The notes: a model not told the origin generated them from the sequence alone. Shown: positions 20,047 to 31,043, numbered from the stretch's first letter. The stretch is 64,000 nucleotides of DNA from Caulobacter vibrioides (GCA_001449105.1 LNIY01000072.1:1-64000), one strand, 5' to 3'. Numbers and translations are program-made.

Positions 20047-21585
20047 ATGCGCCGTTCGATCCTGATGGCCCCGATCGCCATGGTCCTGGCCGCCGCGACC
20101 CTGGCGAGCGGCGCCCACGCCCAGTCGCAGGCCCACCTGGTCAAGCACTGGAGCCAGACGGCCGGCGACGAGACGGTGGTCTTCCAGGGGCGGACCTTCG
20201 TCAACCACGGCCTGGTCGCGGCGGGGCGGCTGGACGCGGCCACGCGCGACTTCAAGGGCGACACCCTGGGCTCGTTCTCGGGCATGGCGCTGCGTTCGTG
20301 GCGGCGGCTGGCCGACGGAAGCTACGAGGGCGAGCTGCTGACCCTGCCCGACCGGGGTCCCAACGGCGTCGGCTCGGTGGCCGGCACGGTCGACTACGCC
20401 AACCGCCTGCACGCTCATCGCCTGACCCTGGCCGGCGGCAAGCTGACGATCACCCCGACCGGCGGCTTCGTGCTGCGGGACGAGAGCAACCAGCCGTTCA
20501 CCGGCAAGGACCCCGGCGGCAACGTGCTGAGCCGGCGCGGGGTGCGCTATCCCTCGCCCGCCAGCGGCGAGGGGGCGGGCCGGATCAGCCTGGATTCCGA
20601 GGCCGTGGCCTATCTGCCGGACGGCGCCTTCTACGTGTCCGACGAGTACGCGGCGGGCATCTACCTGTTCGACGCCGACGGACGCCAGACCGGCGCGATC
20701 CAGGCGCCGCCGGCCCTGCTGCCGATGCACCAGGAGGGCCAGCTCGACTTCACCGCCGAGCGCGCGCCCGACGCGGGCCGTCGCAACAACCAGGGCCTGG
20801 AAGCCCTGGCCGTGACGCCCGACGGCCGGCGCCTGGTCGCGATCCTGCAGAGCGCCACGGTGCAGGACACCGCCGGCAAGGACGCGGCCACCCGCAACGT
20901 CACCCGCATTCTCGTCTACGACATCAGCCGGACCCGCACGCCCAAGGCGCCGATCGGCCACTACCTGTTGCAGCTGCCCACGGTGCGCGAGGCCGGCGAC
21001 GGCCAGCCCGCCGACGCCACCGCCGCCCAGTCGGAGATGCTGGCCCTGAACGACCACCAGTTCCTGGTGCTGGCCCGCGACGCCAACGGCCGGGGCAAGG
21101 GCTCGACCCGGGCCCCGGTGTTCAAGAGCGTGCTTCTGGTCGACATCGACGGCGCGACCAACCTGGCCGGCACGCCCTACGAGCTGACCGCCAGGCAGGC
21201 GGCGAGGAACGGCGCGCCGGTCGCCGGCCTGGCGCCCGCCGCCCAGGCCCAGCTGGTGAACCTGCTCGATCCGGTGCAGCTGGCCAAGGTGGGCATGAAC
21301 CTGTCGACCGCGCCGTCCGACCGCTTCAGCCTGTCGGAGAAGTGGGAGGCCATGGCCCTGGCGCCGGTGCTGGACCCGGCCGCGCCGAACGACGTGTTCC
21401 TGCTGGTGGGCAACGACAACGACTTCGCCACGGCCGACGGCCACGTCAACGGCCAGGCCTTCGACGCCGGCCTGAGCAACGAGAAGGGGGCGGGCGAGGG
21501 CGACAACGACAGCGTCATCCTGGTCTATCGCCTGACCCTGCCGGCCGGAGCCCTGGGGGCGGCTTCCCAGGCGGGCTCGCGGTAG
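20047..21585 (+). CDS. Exported esterase-like phytase family protein
   Basis: A 512-residue secreted protein (signal peptide to AHAQ, about residue 26) of the phytase-like esterase family (PF13449 type). Conserved features include SGMALRSWRR, LPDRGPN, the LDSEAVAYLPDGAFYVSDEYAAGIYLFDADG strand set, NNQGLEALAVTPDGRRL, and SEKWEAMALAPVLD..NDVFLLVGNDNDF, which together make a beta-propeller. Members are proposed to hydrolyse phosphate esters in the periplasm or outside the cell. The gene follows the TBDR by 80 nt with a hairpin between them. Activity is inferred from the family only. Confidence 0.85.
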   Translation: MRRSILMAPIAMVLAAATLASGAHAQSQAHLVKHWSQTAGDETVVFQGRTFVNHGLVAAGRLDAATRDFKGDTLGSFSGMALRSWRRLADGSYEGELLTLPDRGPNGVGSVAGTVDYANRLHAHRLTLAGGKLTITPTGGFVLRDESNQPFTGKDPGGNVLSRRGVRYPSPASGEGAGRISLDSEAVAYLPDGAFYVSDEYAAGIYLFDADGRQTGAIQAPPALLPMHQEGQLDFTAERAPDAGRRNNQGLEALAVTPDGRRLVAILQSATVQDTAGKDAATRNVTRILVYDISRTRTPKAPIGHYLLQLPTVREAGDGQPADATAAQSEMLALNDHQFLVLARDANGRGKGSTRAPVFKSVLLVDIDGATNLAGTPYELTARQAARNGAPVAGLAPAAQAQLVNLLDPVQLAKVGMNLSTAPSDRFSLSEKWEAMALAPVLDPAAPNDVFLLVGNDNDFATADGHVNGQAFDAGLSNEKGAGEGDNDSVILVYRLTLPAGALGAASQAGSR

Positions 21586-21689
21586 GGGCTCGCGGTAGGC
21601 GATGGGGCGGCCCGGGCGAACCGGAGCCCTCGGCGGGCGTTGAAGCCCCGCGACCGGTCGCGCTTGGACCGGGCCTGTGGGAGCCAGCC

Positions 21690-22214
21690 GTGAACTACGT
21701 GACCCGCGCCGTCTTCGCCGGCGCCAGCCTGCTGCTGTTGCTGGCGGCCCTGAGCCTGGTGGTCCTCGGGGTCGAGGAAGCCGTCGCCAGCCTGCGCGAT
21801 CCCGGCCAGTCGGGCGCCGAGGCGGTGCTGGACGTGCTCGGCTACATCATCGTGGCGATCGCCGTGTTCGACGTGGCCAAGTACCTGTTCGAGGACGAGG
21901 TGCGGCGCGGCAACGAAAAGCGCAGCGCCTCGGAGGCGCGGCGCAGCCTGACCAAGTTCCTGTCGACCATCGTCATCGCCCTGTTCCTGGAGGCGCTGGT
22001 GGTGGTGTTCAAGACGGCGCGGAGCGATGTGACCCAGCTGGTCTATCCGACCATGCTGCTGGTCGCCGCGGTGCTGGTGCTGGTGGGGCTGGGCGCCTAC
22101 CAGCGCTTCTCGGCGGCCGTCGAGGAGAAGGTCGGCGACGACGACGACGCCGAGGACCGCAAGGAGAAAAGCCGCCGACGCGGAAGCGCCGGCGGCTCTG
22201 GGCGGGGCGTCTAG
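21690..22214 (+). CDS. Four-helix membrane protein, unknown
   Basis: A 174-residue protein starting at GTG (21690) with GGGAG upstream. Four hydrophobic segments are visible (about 8-30, 48-68, 92-112 and 122-142), with a charged loop (FEDEVRRGNEKRSASEARRSL) between the second and third and an acidic/basic tail (DDDDAEDRKEKSRRR). It has the look of conserved proteobacterial inner-membrane proteins of unknown function. It converges with katG; a GC hairpin at its very 3' end (22170-22197) may help end both transcripts. Confidence 0.75.
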   Translation: MNYVTRAVFAGASLLLLLAALSLVVLGVEEAVASLRDPGQSGAEAVLDVLGYIIVAIAVFDVAKYLFEDEVRRGNEKRSASEARRSLTKFLSTIVIALFLEALVVVFKTARSDVTQLVYPTMLLVAAVLVLVGLGAYQRFSAAVEEKVGDDDDAEDRKEKSRRRGSAGGSGRGV

Positions 22215-22230
22215 CCCACGTCCGATCGAG

Positions 22231-24462
<2,232 letters not shown>

Positions 24463-24494
24463 CTAGTCAACGCGCCCTTGCAGCCATTGGTACA

Positions 24495-24520
24495 ATTGAT
24501 TGTTCCTATCGCTTCGATAG
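24495..24520. promoter_or_regulatory. OxyR-type site upstream of katG
   Basis: The spacing ATTG-N7-CTAT-N7-ATAG (24495-24520) matches three of the four elements of the OxyR consensus ATAG-N7-CTAT-N7-ATAG-N7-CTAT, with the two central elements perfect (part of the palindrome CTATCG-CTT-CGATAG). It lies 84 nt upstream of the katG start. Confidence 0.75.
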
Positions 24521-24535
24521 ACGGGACCAACCCCA

Positions 24536-25441
24536 CTAGGCCGCGGTGGCCGCCGTACTCTCCGTGTACCCGCGCAAACGGCGGGCGATGACCTCGCCGA
24601 CGGCCTCGGCGGCGGGGCGCTGGGGGAAGTGGGCGCGCCAGACGATGCGGATGGTGCGGCCGGTCCAGGTGGTGAGGGGACGCAGCACGATGCCGGCGTC
24701 CTGGGCCGCGCCGGCGGCCAGGCCGGGGATCAGGGTGGTGCCGTAGCCGGCGGCGACCATGTTGAGCAGGGTCGTCAGGCTGGAGGCGCGCAGGGCCGCG
24801 CCCAGCGCCGTGGTCTGGCCGCAGGCCTCCAGCGCCTGGTCGCGCAGGCAGTGGCCGTCGGACAGCACGAGGATGTCGCGGGCCAGGTCGGTCTCGGCCA
24901 CGGCCTCGCGCGCGGCCAGCGGATGCTCGGGCGGCAGGGCGGCCATGAACGGCTCGGCGAACAGCGGCACGCCCATCAGGTCGGGCGCGGTCTCGTCGGT
25001 GGCCAGCAGCACGGCGTCCAGTTCGTGGGCGCGCAGGCGCTCCAGCAGCGCGGCGGTCTGGTCCTCCCACGGCTCCAGCTCCAGCGCCGGCAGGGCCTCG
25101 CGCAGCGGCCCGAACACCAGCGGCAGCAGGTAGGGGGCCAGGGTGGGGATGACGCCCAGGCGGAAGCGGCCGGCCAGCGGGTCGCGCAGGCTGCGGGCGG
25201 TGGCCAGCACGGCCTCGGCCGCCGCCACCGCCGCGCGGGCGTGATCGAGCAGCTGGCGGCAGGCGGCGGTGGGGGCGGCGACCTTGCCGCCGCGCTCGAA
25301 GAGGACGACGCCCAGCAGGTCCTCCAGCTTGCGGATCTGCACCGAAAGGGTGGGCTGGCTGACGCCGCAGGCGCGGGCGGCGCGGCCGAAATGCTCGTGC
25401 TCGGCCACGGCCAGCAGGTAGCGGAGGTCTCGCAGGTTCAT
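24536..25441 (-). CDS. oxyR: Hydrogen-peroxide sensor OxyR (LysR family)
   Basis: A 301-residue LysR regulator starting at MNLRDLRYLLAVAEHEHFGRAA (25441). The diagnostic redox segment LSDGHCLRDQALEACG has C198 and C207, the same 9-residue spacing as C199/C208 of E. coli OxyR, which form the activating disulfide on peroxide exposure. It is followed by katG on the same strand, and OxyR-like ATAG/CTAT elements lie upstream of both genes, indicating activation of katG and autoregulation. A longer frame from 25477 would run through the operator and is rejected. Confidence 0.96.
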   Translation of the reverse strand: MNLRDLRYLLAVAEHEHFGRAARACGVSQPTLSVQIRKLEDLLGVVLFERGGKVAAPTAACRQLLDHARAAVAAAEAVLATARSLRDPLAGRFRLGVIPTLAPYLLPLVFGPLREALPALELEPWEDQTAALLERLRAHELDAVLLATDETAPDLMGVPLFAEPFMAALPPEHPLAAREAVAETDLARDILVLSDGHCLRDQALEACGQTTALGAALRASSLTTLLNMVAAGYGTTLIPGLAAGAAQDAGIVLRPLTTWTGRTIRIVWRAHFPQRPAAEAVGEVIARRLRGYTESTAATAA

Positions 25442-25453
25442 GGCCGGATCCCG

Positions 25454-25479
25454 ATAGGTGGCGCCTATCGATATCATTG
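25454..25479. promoter_or_regulatory. OxyR-type site upstream of oxyR
   Basis: ATAG-N7-CTAT-N7-ATTG (25454-25479) has two perfect and one near-perfect OxyR quarter sites, inside the palindrome CGATAG-GTGGCGC-CTATCG. It begins 12 nt upstream of the oxyR start codon, a position fitting autorepression, and also faces the divergent Fur-like gene. Confidence 0.72.
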
Positions 25480-25590
25480 ATCTTTGGCGCTTCTATTCAA
25501 GGCCCGGCTGCGCGAAGGTCGGATCAAGGCAAGACAGGCCGCGGCGCTCCAACGATCCCGGCCGTCCTTGTCGCCCGGGAGGACGCCTGG

Positions 25591-26019
25591 ATGCCTCATG
25601 CCGTGGACGCCGTCCTGCAGGACGAGCTGCGTCGCGCCGGCCTGCCGTGCCGCGGGCCGACCGCGCGGCTGCTGGCGCTGCTGCGCGACTCCGAGGAGAC
25701 GCACCTGACTGCGCCGGAGATCGCCGAGCTGGCGGCCGAGGCGGGCCTGGCCATGCCGCCGGCCGAGATCGCCCGCCAGGTCGAGGCCTTCGCCGAGCAC
25801 GGCCTGGTCGGGCGGTTGCCGACCACCACGGCCGAGCCGGTGTTCGACACCCTGCCGCAGCCGCACTTCCACCTGATCTACGAGGAGACGGCGCGGATCG
25901 TCGACCTGCACGTCTCGCCCGAGACCCTGCTGGCCATGCTGCGCGACGCCCTGGCCAGGCGCCCGGACGGGGTGGAGGTGGTGGTGCTGCTGCGCCGCGA
26001 GCCGGGGAGCGCGGGATAA
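25591..26019 (+). CDS. Fur family-like transcriptional regulator (divergent)
   Basis: A 142-residue protein with the Fur layout: an N-terminal winged helix (PTARLLALLRDSEETHLTAPEIAELAAEAG, then IARQVEAFAEHGLVGRL) and a dimerisation strand PHFHLIYEETARIVDLH. The two CxxC zinc motifs of typical Fur/PerR and the full HHHDH cluster are missing; only HFH remains, as in some Irr-like and structural-zinc-free members. The start at 25591 has GGGAGGA ahead. It diverges from oxyR across an OxyR-type site, so a role in peroxide or iron homeostasis is plausible. Metal dependence is uncertain. Confidence 0.7.
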   Translation: MPHAVDAVLQDELRRAGLPCRGPTARLLALLRDSEETHLTAPEIAELAAEAGLAMPPAEIARQVEAFAEHGLVGRLPTTTAEPVFDTLPQPHFHLIYEETARIVDLHVSPETLLAMLRDALARRPDGVEVVVLLRREPGSAG

Positions 26020-26107
26020 ACCAGCGTATGGGTGTCGGCGGCGGGGCGCGTGGTCTAAGCCAGTCCGGGTCAGCGTCCATGTTCCGGGCGTGTTTAGAGC
26101 AAACGCC

Positions 26108-26470
26108 ATGTCCCGCCGGCGCGCCATCGCCGTCATCGACGACGACGCCCTTGTCCGCTCGGGCCTCGCGCGACTGATCCGATCCTTCGGGCTGGAGGTC
26201 GGGGTCTTCGCCTCGGCGGCCAGCTTCCTGGCCTCGGACGTGGGGGCCTGGGGCTGCGTGGTCACCGACATCCACATGCCGGAGATATCGGGCCTGGACC
26301 TGCTGCGCCGCCTGCAGGCCAGTCATCCGGACCTGCCGGTGGTGGTGGTCACGGCCTTTCCGGACATGCGCGACCAGGCCATGGCGGCCGGCGCGCGCGA
26401 TTTCCTCGAAAAGCCCTGTGCGCCCGACCAGATCGAGGCGACCTTGAGGCGGATGCTCGACGAGGCGTGA
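26108..26470 (+). CDS. Single-domain response regulator
   Basis: A 120-residue CheY-like receiver (FixJ-type) without an output domain: acidic pocket IDDD (11-13), phospho-acceptor D54 in [12 protein letters not shown], the VVVVTAF threonine and the LEKPC lysine. It may compete for phosphate or relay it. The GTG of the next regulator overlaps its stop (GTGA), so the two are probably co-translated. The start at 26108 was chosen over an in-frame upstream ATG because it begins the receiver fold. No kinase is adjacent. Confidence 0.9.
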   Translation: MSRRRAIAVIDDDALVRSGLARLIRSFGLEVGVFASAASFLASDVGAWGCVVTDIHMPEISGLDLLRRLQASHPDLPVVVVTAFPDMRDQAMAAGARDFLEKPCAPDQIEATLRRMLDEA

Positions 26471-27162
26471 AGTTCAGGACCCGAGGGGCGGGGCTGGGAA
26501 GGATGATGGGGATGCCGGGCAAGGCCGAGGGCGCGAGCGACGAGACGGCGCAGACCGTGCTGATCGTGGACGACAACGAGATGTTCCGCGGCTCGATGGA
26601 CAAGCTGTTCCGGTCGGTGGGCCTGCAGACGGCGCTCTACGCCTCGGCCGGCGCGCTGCTGGAGGCGCAGCTGCCCGACACGCCCAGCTGCATCCTGGTG
26701 GACGTGCGCATGCCCAAGATGAGCGGCCTCGATCTCCAGGAGGCCCTGGCGGCGCGGCGGGTGCGGGTTCCGGTGATCGTCATGACCGGCCACGCCGACG
26801 TGCCGATGACCGTGCGGGCGATGAAGGCCGGCGCGGTCGACTTCCTGGCCAAGCCGTTCCGCGACCAGGACGTCATCGACGCGGTGACCGCCGCGCTGGC
26901 GAAGGACGGAAAGCGCCGCGAACTGGCCCGCGACGTCGCCGAGGTGAAGGCCCGCTTCGACGGCCTGACCCCGCGCGAGCAGCAGGTGATGACCCTGGTC
27001 ACCGCCGGCCTGCTCAACAAGCAGGTGGCCGGCGAGCTGGGCCTGCAGGAGATCACCGTCAAGCTGCACCGCGGCAGCCTGATGAAGAAGATGCGCGCCG
27101 GATCCTTCGCCGAACTGGTGCGCATGGCCGAGGCGCTGGAGCGCGAGCGGGCGGGCGGCTAG
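26467..27162 (+). CDS. FixJ/NarL-family response regulator
   Basis: A two-domain regulator of up to 231 residues. The receiver (about 28-145) has VDDN, phospho-acceptor D79 in [19 protein letters not shown] and the LAKPF lysine. A LuxR-type HTH ([33 protein letters not shown], about 160-205) forms the output. The longest start is a GTG overlapping the previous stop; an ATG at 26512 with GGGAAGG nine nt ahead is equally plausible and removes 15 poorly conserved residues. FixJ-type regulators are partnered by FixL/DctB-like kinases; such an orphan kinase lies at 32400-34322. Confidence 0.92.
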   Translation: MKFRTRGAGLGRMMGMPGKAEGASDETAQTVLIVDDNEMFRGSMDKLFRSVGLQTALYASAGALLEAQLPDTPSCILVDVRMPKMSGLDLQEALAARRVRVPVIVMTGHADVPMTVRAMKAGAVDFLAKPFRDQDVIDAVTAALAKDGKRRELARDVAEVKARFDGLTPREQQVMTLVTAGLLNKQVAGELGLQEITVKLHRGSLMKKMRAGSFAELVRMAEALERERAGG

Positions 27163-27169
27163 GCGCGGA

Positions 27170-27640
27170 TCACGAGCGGCGCTCGATGCGCAGGGGGAAG
27201 TCGCCCTTCCTGCGCAGGGGGGCGACGCCGTCGTCGAGACGGCCGAGCCGGATCAGGTCCGGCGAGGCCGAGTAGCCTTCGTAGAACAGGGCCAAGTTCC
27301 CCCAGGGCGCGTAGTAGCAAAGGTCGCCCGGCTTGGGATCCGCGTAGGCCGGTGCGCCTCTGGCGGTGAGCTTGCGAGGCAGGAAGGCGATCTTCTCGTT
27401 GCTGGAAAAGTCGCTGATCTTCAGGTCCAGCGGCAACATCGACAGGAGCTCGCGCGCTGGCGGGCTGTCGTTCAGCGTCGCGGTGAAGACCTGAGCCGCG
27501 AAGGCGAACTCGATCCTCACCGCGCCGGCGGGCCCGTTGCGTCTGGTCCGCCCTTGGCCGCCCGCAAGGCCCGGGGCGGCCGCCCCAATGCCGAGGGCGC
27601 CGACAAGCGCGCGCCGCCTGATCGTTCGGTTCGTCATCAT
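27170..27640 (-). CDS. Exported cyclophilin-like fold protein
   Basis: A 156-residue protein with a Tat-like N-terminus (NRTIRRRALVGALGIGAAAPG) and a mature domain resembling the Cyclophil_like2 group: IEFAFAAQVFTATLNDSPPA..LLSMLPLDLKISDF..NEKIAFLPRKL and PGDLCYYAPWGNLALFY. The group shares the cyclophilin fold but has no proven prolyl isomerase activity. It is the last gene of a minus-strand series after the alpha/beta hydrolase (40-nt gap), and its 3' end converges with the FixJ-type regulator. Confidence 0.78.
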   Translation of the reverse strand: MMTNRTIRRRALVGALGIGAAAPGLAGGQGRTRRNGPAGAVRIEFAFAAQVFTATLNDSPPARELLSMLPLDLKISDFSSNEKIAFLPRKLTARGAPAYADPKPGDLCYYAPWGNLALFYEGYSASPDLIRLGRLDDGVAPLRRKGDFPLRIERRS

Positions 27641-27680
27641 GTCGGGCGCTCCATCGGGTTCGGGACACGGCGAAAGCCGC

Positions 27681-28757
27681 CTAGGCGAGATGGCGCTGGA
27701 AGAAGTCCTGCAGCCTATCCCACGGGATCAGGCCGACCCGGTCGTAGAGGTCGACGTGACCGGCGCCTGGCACGATCACCAGGTCCTTGGGCTCGGCCGC
27801 GCGCTTGAAGGCGTCCTCGCTGAACTCGCGCGAGTGGGCGACGTCGCCGGTGATGAACATCAGCGGGCGCGGCGAGATCGTCTCGATGTCGTTGAACGGA
27901 TAGAAGTTCATGAACTTGCCCATGCTGCTGAGCGTGGGGTGGGTGGTCAGCTGGGGCGTCGACCCCGCCGGCGTGAACTCGCCGCGCGGCGTGCGGTAGA
28001 AGTCGTAGAACTCGCGCTGGATCGGATCGGTCTGCGCCGTCAGCTGGTGGGTGGTGCCGCCCACATACTCGGTCTTGCCGCCGGCGTACTCGACGTCGCG
28101 CTGCTGCGCGGCCGCGGCGATCAGGTCCTTGCGCTGCTGCAACGATTGGCCGTGGCGCAGGCCGTTCCGGGCGGCCGAGCCCATGTCGTACATGCTGACC
28201 GTGGCCACGGCCTTGATGCGCGGATCGATCTTGGCGGCGCTGATCACGAAGCTGCCGCTGCCGCACACCCCGATCGCGCCGATGCGCTCGCGGTCGACGA
28301 AGGCCTGGGCGCGCAGGAAGTCGACGGCGGCGCTGAAGTCCTCGGCGTAGATCTCGGGCGCGACGGCGTTGCGCGGCCGCCCCTCGCTGGCGCCCCAGAA
28401 CGACAGGTCGATCGACAGGGCCACGAAGCCGCGCTCCGCCATCTTCGTCGCGTAGAGATTGGCGCTCTGCTCCTTCACCGCGCCCATCGGGTGGCCGACC
28501 ACGATCGCCGGGCGGCGCGTGGCGCGGTCCGCCGTCTTGGGCAGGAAGAGGCTCCCGGCGACGTTCATCCCGAACTGGTTGGGGAAGGTGACGGCCTGAA
28601 CGGTCACCTGATCGCTCTTGTAGAAGTTGTCGGCGTCTGAGGACGACATGGCTTGAGCCTTTGCGGTTGCGAGGGGGACGGCGGCGGCGAGGCCGAGGGC
28701 GGCGGCGCCGGCCAGGAGGTCGCGGCGATCGAGGCTTGGGGCGGGGGTCTGAGGCAT
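27681..28757 (-). CDS. Tat-exported alpha/beta hydrolase (Cys nucleophile type)
   Basis: A 358-residue hydrolase with a Tat signal (LDRRDLLAGAAALGLAAAVPLATAKA). The fold is evident: oxyanion-loop region VVGHPMGAVKEQSA, nucleophile elbow GVCGSGSF with C165 where most relatives have Ser, acid D305 in FITGDVAHS and H334 in PGAGHVDLYD. A Cys nucleophile is known in dienelactone hydrolases and in some YcjY/DLH-like proteins. The start at 28757 has AAGGAG upstream. It sits between an MFS exporter and a cyclophilin-like protein in one direction. The substrate is unknown; esterase or lactonase activity is most likely. Confidence 0.85.
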   Translation of the reverse strand: MPQTPAPSLDRRDLLAGAAALGLAAAVPLATAKAQAMSSSDADNFYKSDQVTVQAVTFPNQFGMNVAGSLFLPKTADRATRRPAIVVGHPMGAVKEQSANLYATKMAERGFVALSIDLSFWGASEGRPRNAVAPEIYAEDFSAAVDFLRAQAFVDRERIGAIGVCGSGSFVISAAKIDPRIKAVATVSMYDMGSAARNGLRHGQSLQQRKDLIAAAAQQRDVEYAGGKTEYVGGTTHQLTAQTDPIQREFYDFYRTPRGEFTPAGSTPQLTTHPTLSSMGKFMNFYPFNDIETISPRPLMFITGDVAHSREFSEDAFKRAAEPKDLVIVPGAGHVDLYDRVGLIPWDRLQDFFQRHLA

Positions 28758-28795
28758 TGGGTGAACTCCTTGGGACGGGAAACCTGGACGGCGTC

Positions 28796-30004
28796 TCAGC
28801 GACGGGCGGCGCGGGCGCCGATGGCGGCCAGCAGGGTCGCGCCGCAGAGGAGGGCGGCGCTGGCGGCGAAGGCGGCGGAGTAGCCGCCGGCGTCGACCAG
28901 CAGGCCGCCGATCGAGGCGCCGGCGGTGATGGCCAACTGCACGACCGCCACCAGCAGGCCGCCGCCGGCCTCGGCGTCGTCGGGCAGGGTCCTGGCCAGC
29001 CAGGTCCACCAGGCCACCGGCGCGGCGGTCGCCACCAGGCCCCAGCCCGCCAGCAGCAGTCCGGTGGGAAGGGGCAGGGCGCCGAGGCTCGGCAGGGCGA
29101 GGGCGATGACCGCCAGGATCAGGGGCGGGCCGACCAGCGGAGCGTGCAGGCCCCTCCGCAGCAACCGGCCGATCAGCCAGGTGCCAATGAGGCCCGCCGC
29201 GCCGAGGGCCAGCAGGATCAGCGACAGAGTCGGAACGTCGACCCGCGTCACGGTCTCCAGAAACGGGCGGACATAGGTGAACAGCGCGAACTGGCCGGCG
29301 AACAGCATGGCGACGGCGGCCATGCCGATCGCGACGCCGCGCCGGCGCAGGACGCGGAAGACGCTCCCCGCTCGACCTTTGCCTTCGGAGGGCAACGCCG
29401 GGAGCGCCAGGTATTGCCAGGCGAGGGTCAGGACGCCCAGGGGCACGACCGCGAAGAAGGCGCCGCGCCAGCCGACGTACTGGCCAAGAAAGCTGCCCAG
29501 CGGTGCGGCGATGGTCGTGGCCAGGGCGTTGCCGCCGTTCAGCAGGCCCAGCGCCCGCGGCACGTCGCGCGGCGGCGCGAGCCGCATCACCGTCGCGGCC
29601 GACATCGACCAGAAGCCGCCGATGACGACGCCGATCAGGGCGCGGCCGGCCATGAACACCGCCGCGTTGGGCGCCAGCGACACCATCAGGCCCGAGGCGA
29701 TCATCATCACGGTCAGGGCCTGCAGCACCCGCTTGCGGTCGATGCGGCGGGTCAGGGTCGAGATGGCGAGGCTGGTGACGACCGCGAACAGGCCCGAGAC
29801 CGCGATGGCCTGGCCGGCCTGGCCCTCGGTGATGCGCAGGTCGGTCGCGATCGGGGTCAGCAGGCTGACCGGCATGAACTCCGAGGCGATCAGGGTCGAC
29901 ACGCACAGGGTCAGGGCGCCGATGGCGCTCCAGGCGGTGCGCGGGGCGGGATCGGCGGACGCCCCGATCGGCGTTTGGGCGGGCGCGGCGATTTCGATCG
30001 ACAT
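28796..30004 (-). CDS. MFS transporter (AraJ/NepI-like drug exporter)
   Basis: A 402-residue major facilitator with about 12 transmembrane segments. An N-terminal ASEFMPVSLLTPIATDL, typical of the DHA1 AraJ/NepI group, is followed by motif A-like LTRRIDRKRVL after TM2 and RALIGVVIGGFWSMSAATVMRL in TM4. Members export sugars, nucleosides or drugs. The start at 30004 (MSIEIAAP) leaves a 130-nt gap to the upstream LysR gene, the longest gap in this gene series and the likely regulated promoter. It is followed by the alpha/beta hydrolase 38 nt on. Confidence 0.9.
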   Translation of the reverse strand: MSIEIAAPAQTPIGASADPAPRTAWSAIGALTLCVSTLIASEFMPVSLLTPIATDLRITEGQAGQAIAVSGLFAVVTSLAISTLTRRIDRKRVLQALTVMMIASGLMVSLAPNAAVFMAGRALIGVVIGGFWSMSAATVMRLAPPRDVPRALGLLNGGNALATTIAAPLGSFLGQYVGWRGAFFAVVPLGVLTLAWQYLALPALPSEGKGRAGSVFRVLRRRGVAIGMAAVAMLFAGQFALFTYVRPFLETVTRVDVPTLSLILLALGAAGLIGTWLIGRLLRRGLHAPLVGPPLILAVIALALPSLGALPLPTGLLLAGWGLVATAAPVAWWTWLARTLPDDAEAGGGLLVAVVQLAITAGASIGGLLVDAGGYSAAFAASAALLCGATLLAAIGARAARR

Positions 30005-30134
30005 GGGGCCTCGTGGCTGCGGCCACGACGACGAGGTCACGCGGCTTTTCGAGCCTTCGAGGTAGCGATCCAGGCGGCCGATGATGAGCCGGGTCCTGCT
30101 GGACGAGGCGATGAGCGGGGCTCAACGATCAGGG

Positions 30135-31043
30135 CTAGAGACCCAGCGGTCGCAGTTCGCGCACAAGATCGATGAACAGGCGCAGGGCCGACGGCAGTTG
30201 GCGACGGCCGGAGTAGTAGACGAAGAGGCCCGGTCCCAGAGGCGCCCAGTCGTCCAGCACGGTGACGAGGCGGCCCGCGTCGAGGTCGCGACGGACCATG
30301 GGCTCGGCGACGTAGAACAGGCCCGCGCCCTGCCTGACGGCCTCCATGGCGACTTCGCCCTGATCGACGGTGACGCCGCCCGTGACGTTGACCGCGATGG
30401 CCTCGTCGCCCTTTTCGAACTCCCAGCGATAGATGCTGTCGTCGCCGATGCGGATCCGGATGCAGCGATGGGCGAGCAGGCCGTCGGGATGAACGGGCGC
30501 GCCGTGTTGCTCGACATAGTCGGGCGAGGCGACGACCAGCCAGCGGATGTCGGCCGACAGGCGCTGGGCGATCATGTCCTCTGGGACTGTGCCGCCGTAG
30601 CGGATGCCAGCGTCGTAGCCGCTCTCGATCACGTCGATCATGCGGTTGCTGACCGAGATTTCGATCTCGACGTCGGGATAGCGCCGGAGGAACTCCGGCA
30701 GCACCGGCGAGACCAGGTGCGCGGCCGCCTCGGTCGGCACGTTTATGCGCACGCGGCCCATCGGGGCGTCGCGGAAGCGGTTGACCACGTCCAGCCCCGC
30801 GCCGATGGCGTCGAAAGGTTCGGCGATGGCCGCCCGCAGGGCCTCGCCGGCCGCCGTCAGGGTGACGCTGCGGCTGGTGCGGTTGAGCAGGCGCACGCCC
30901 AGGCGTTCCTCGAGGCCGCGCAGGGAGTGGCTGAGCGCCGAGGCGCTGACGTCCAGTTCCAGGCCGGCGCGGCGAAAGCTGCGCTGCCGGGCGATCTCGA
31001 GGAAGTAGGTCAGGTCGGCGACGTCTGATCGTCGGAACTGCAT
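30135..31043 (-). CDS. LysR-type transcriptional regulator
   Basis: A 302-residue LysR protein: HTH DLTYFLEIARQRSFRRAGLELDVSASALSHSLRGLEERLGVRLLNR split over residues 9-55, then an effector domain starting near GRVRINVPTEAA. It lies in the same direction as its neighbours, unlike the usual divergent arrangement: RibD-like and cupin genes upstream (24-nt gap), MFS and hydrolase genes downstream. It probably controls the downstream exporter/hydrolase and perhaps the whole unit. The inducer is unknown. Confidence 0.94.
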   Translation of the reverse strand: MQFRRSDVADLTYFLEIARQRSFRRAGLELDVSASALSHSLRGLEERLGVRLLNRTSRSVTLTAAGEALRAAIAEPFDAIGAGLDVVNRFRDAPMGRVRINVPTEAAAHLVSPVLPEFLRRYPDVEIEISVSNRMIDVIESGYDAGIRYGGTVPEDMIAQRLSADIRWLVVASPDYVEQHGAPVHPDGLLAHRCIRIRIGDDSIYRWEFEKGDEAIAVNVTGGVTVDQGEVAMEAVRQGAGLFYVAEPMVRRDLDAGRLVTVLDDWAPLGPGLFVYYSGRRQLPSALRLFIDLVRELRPLGL

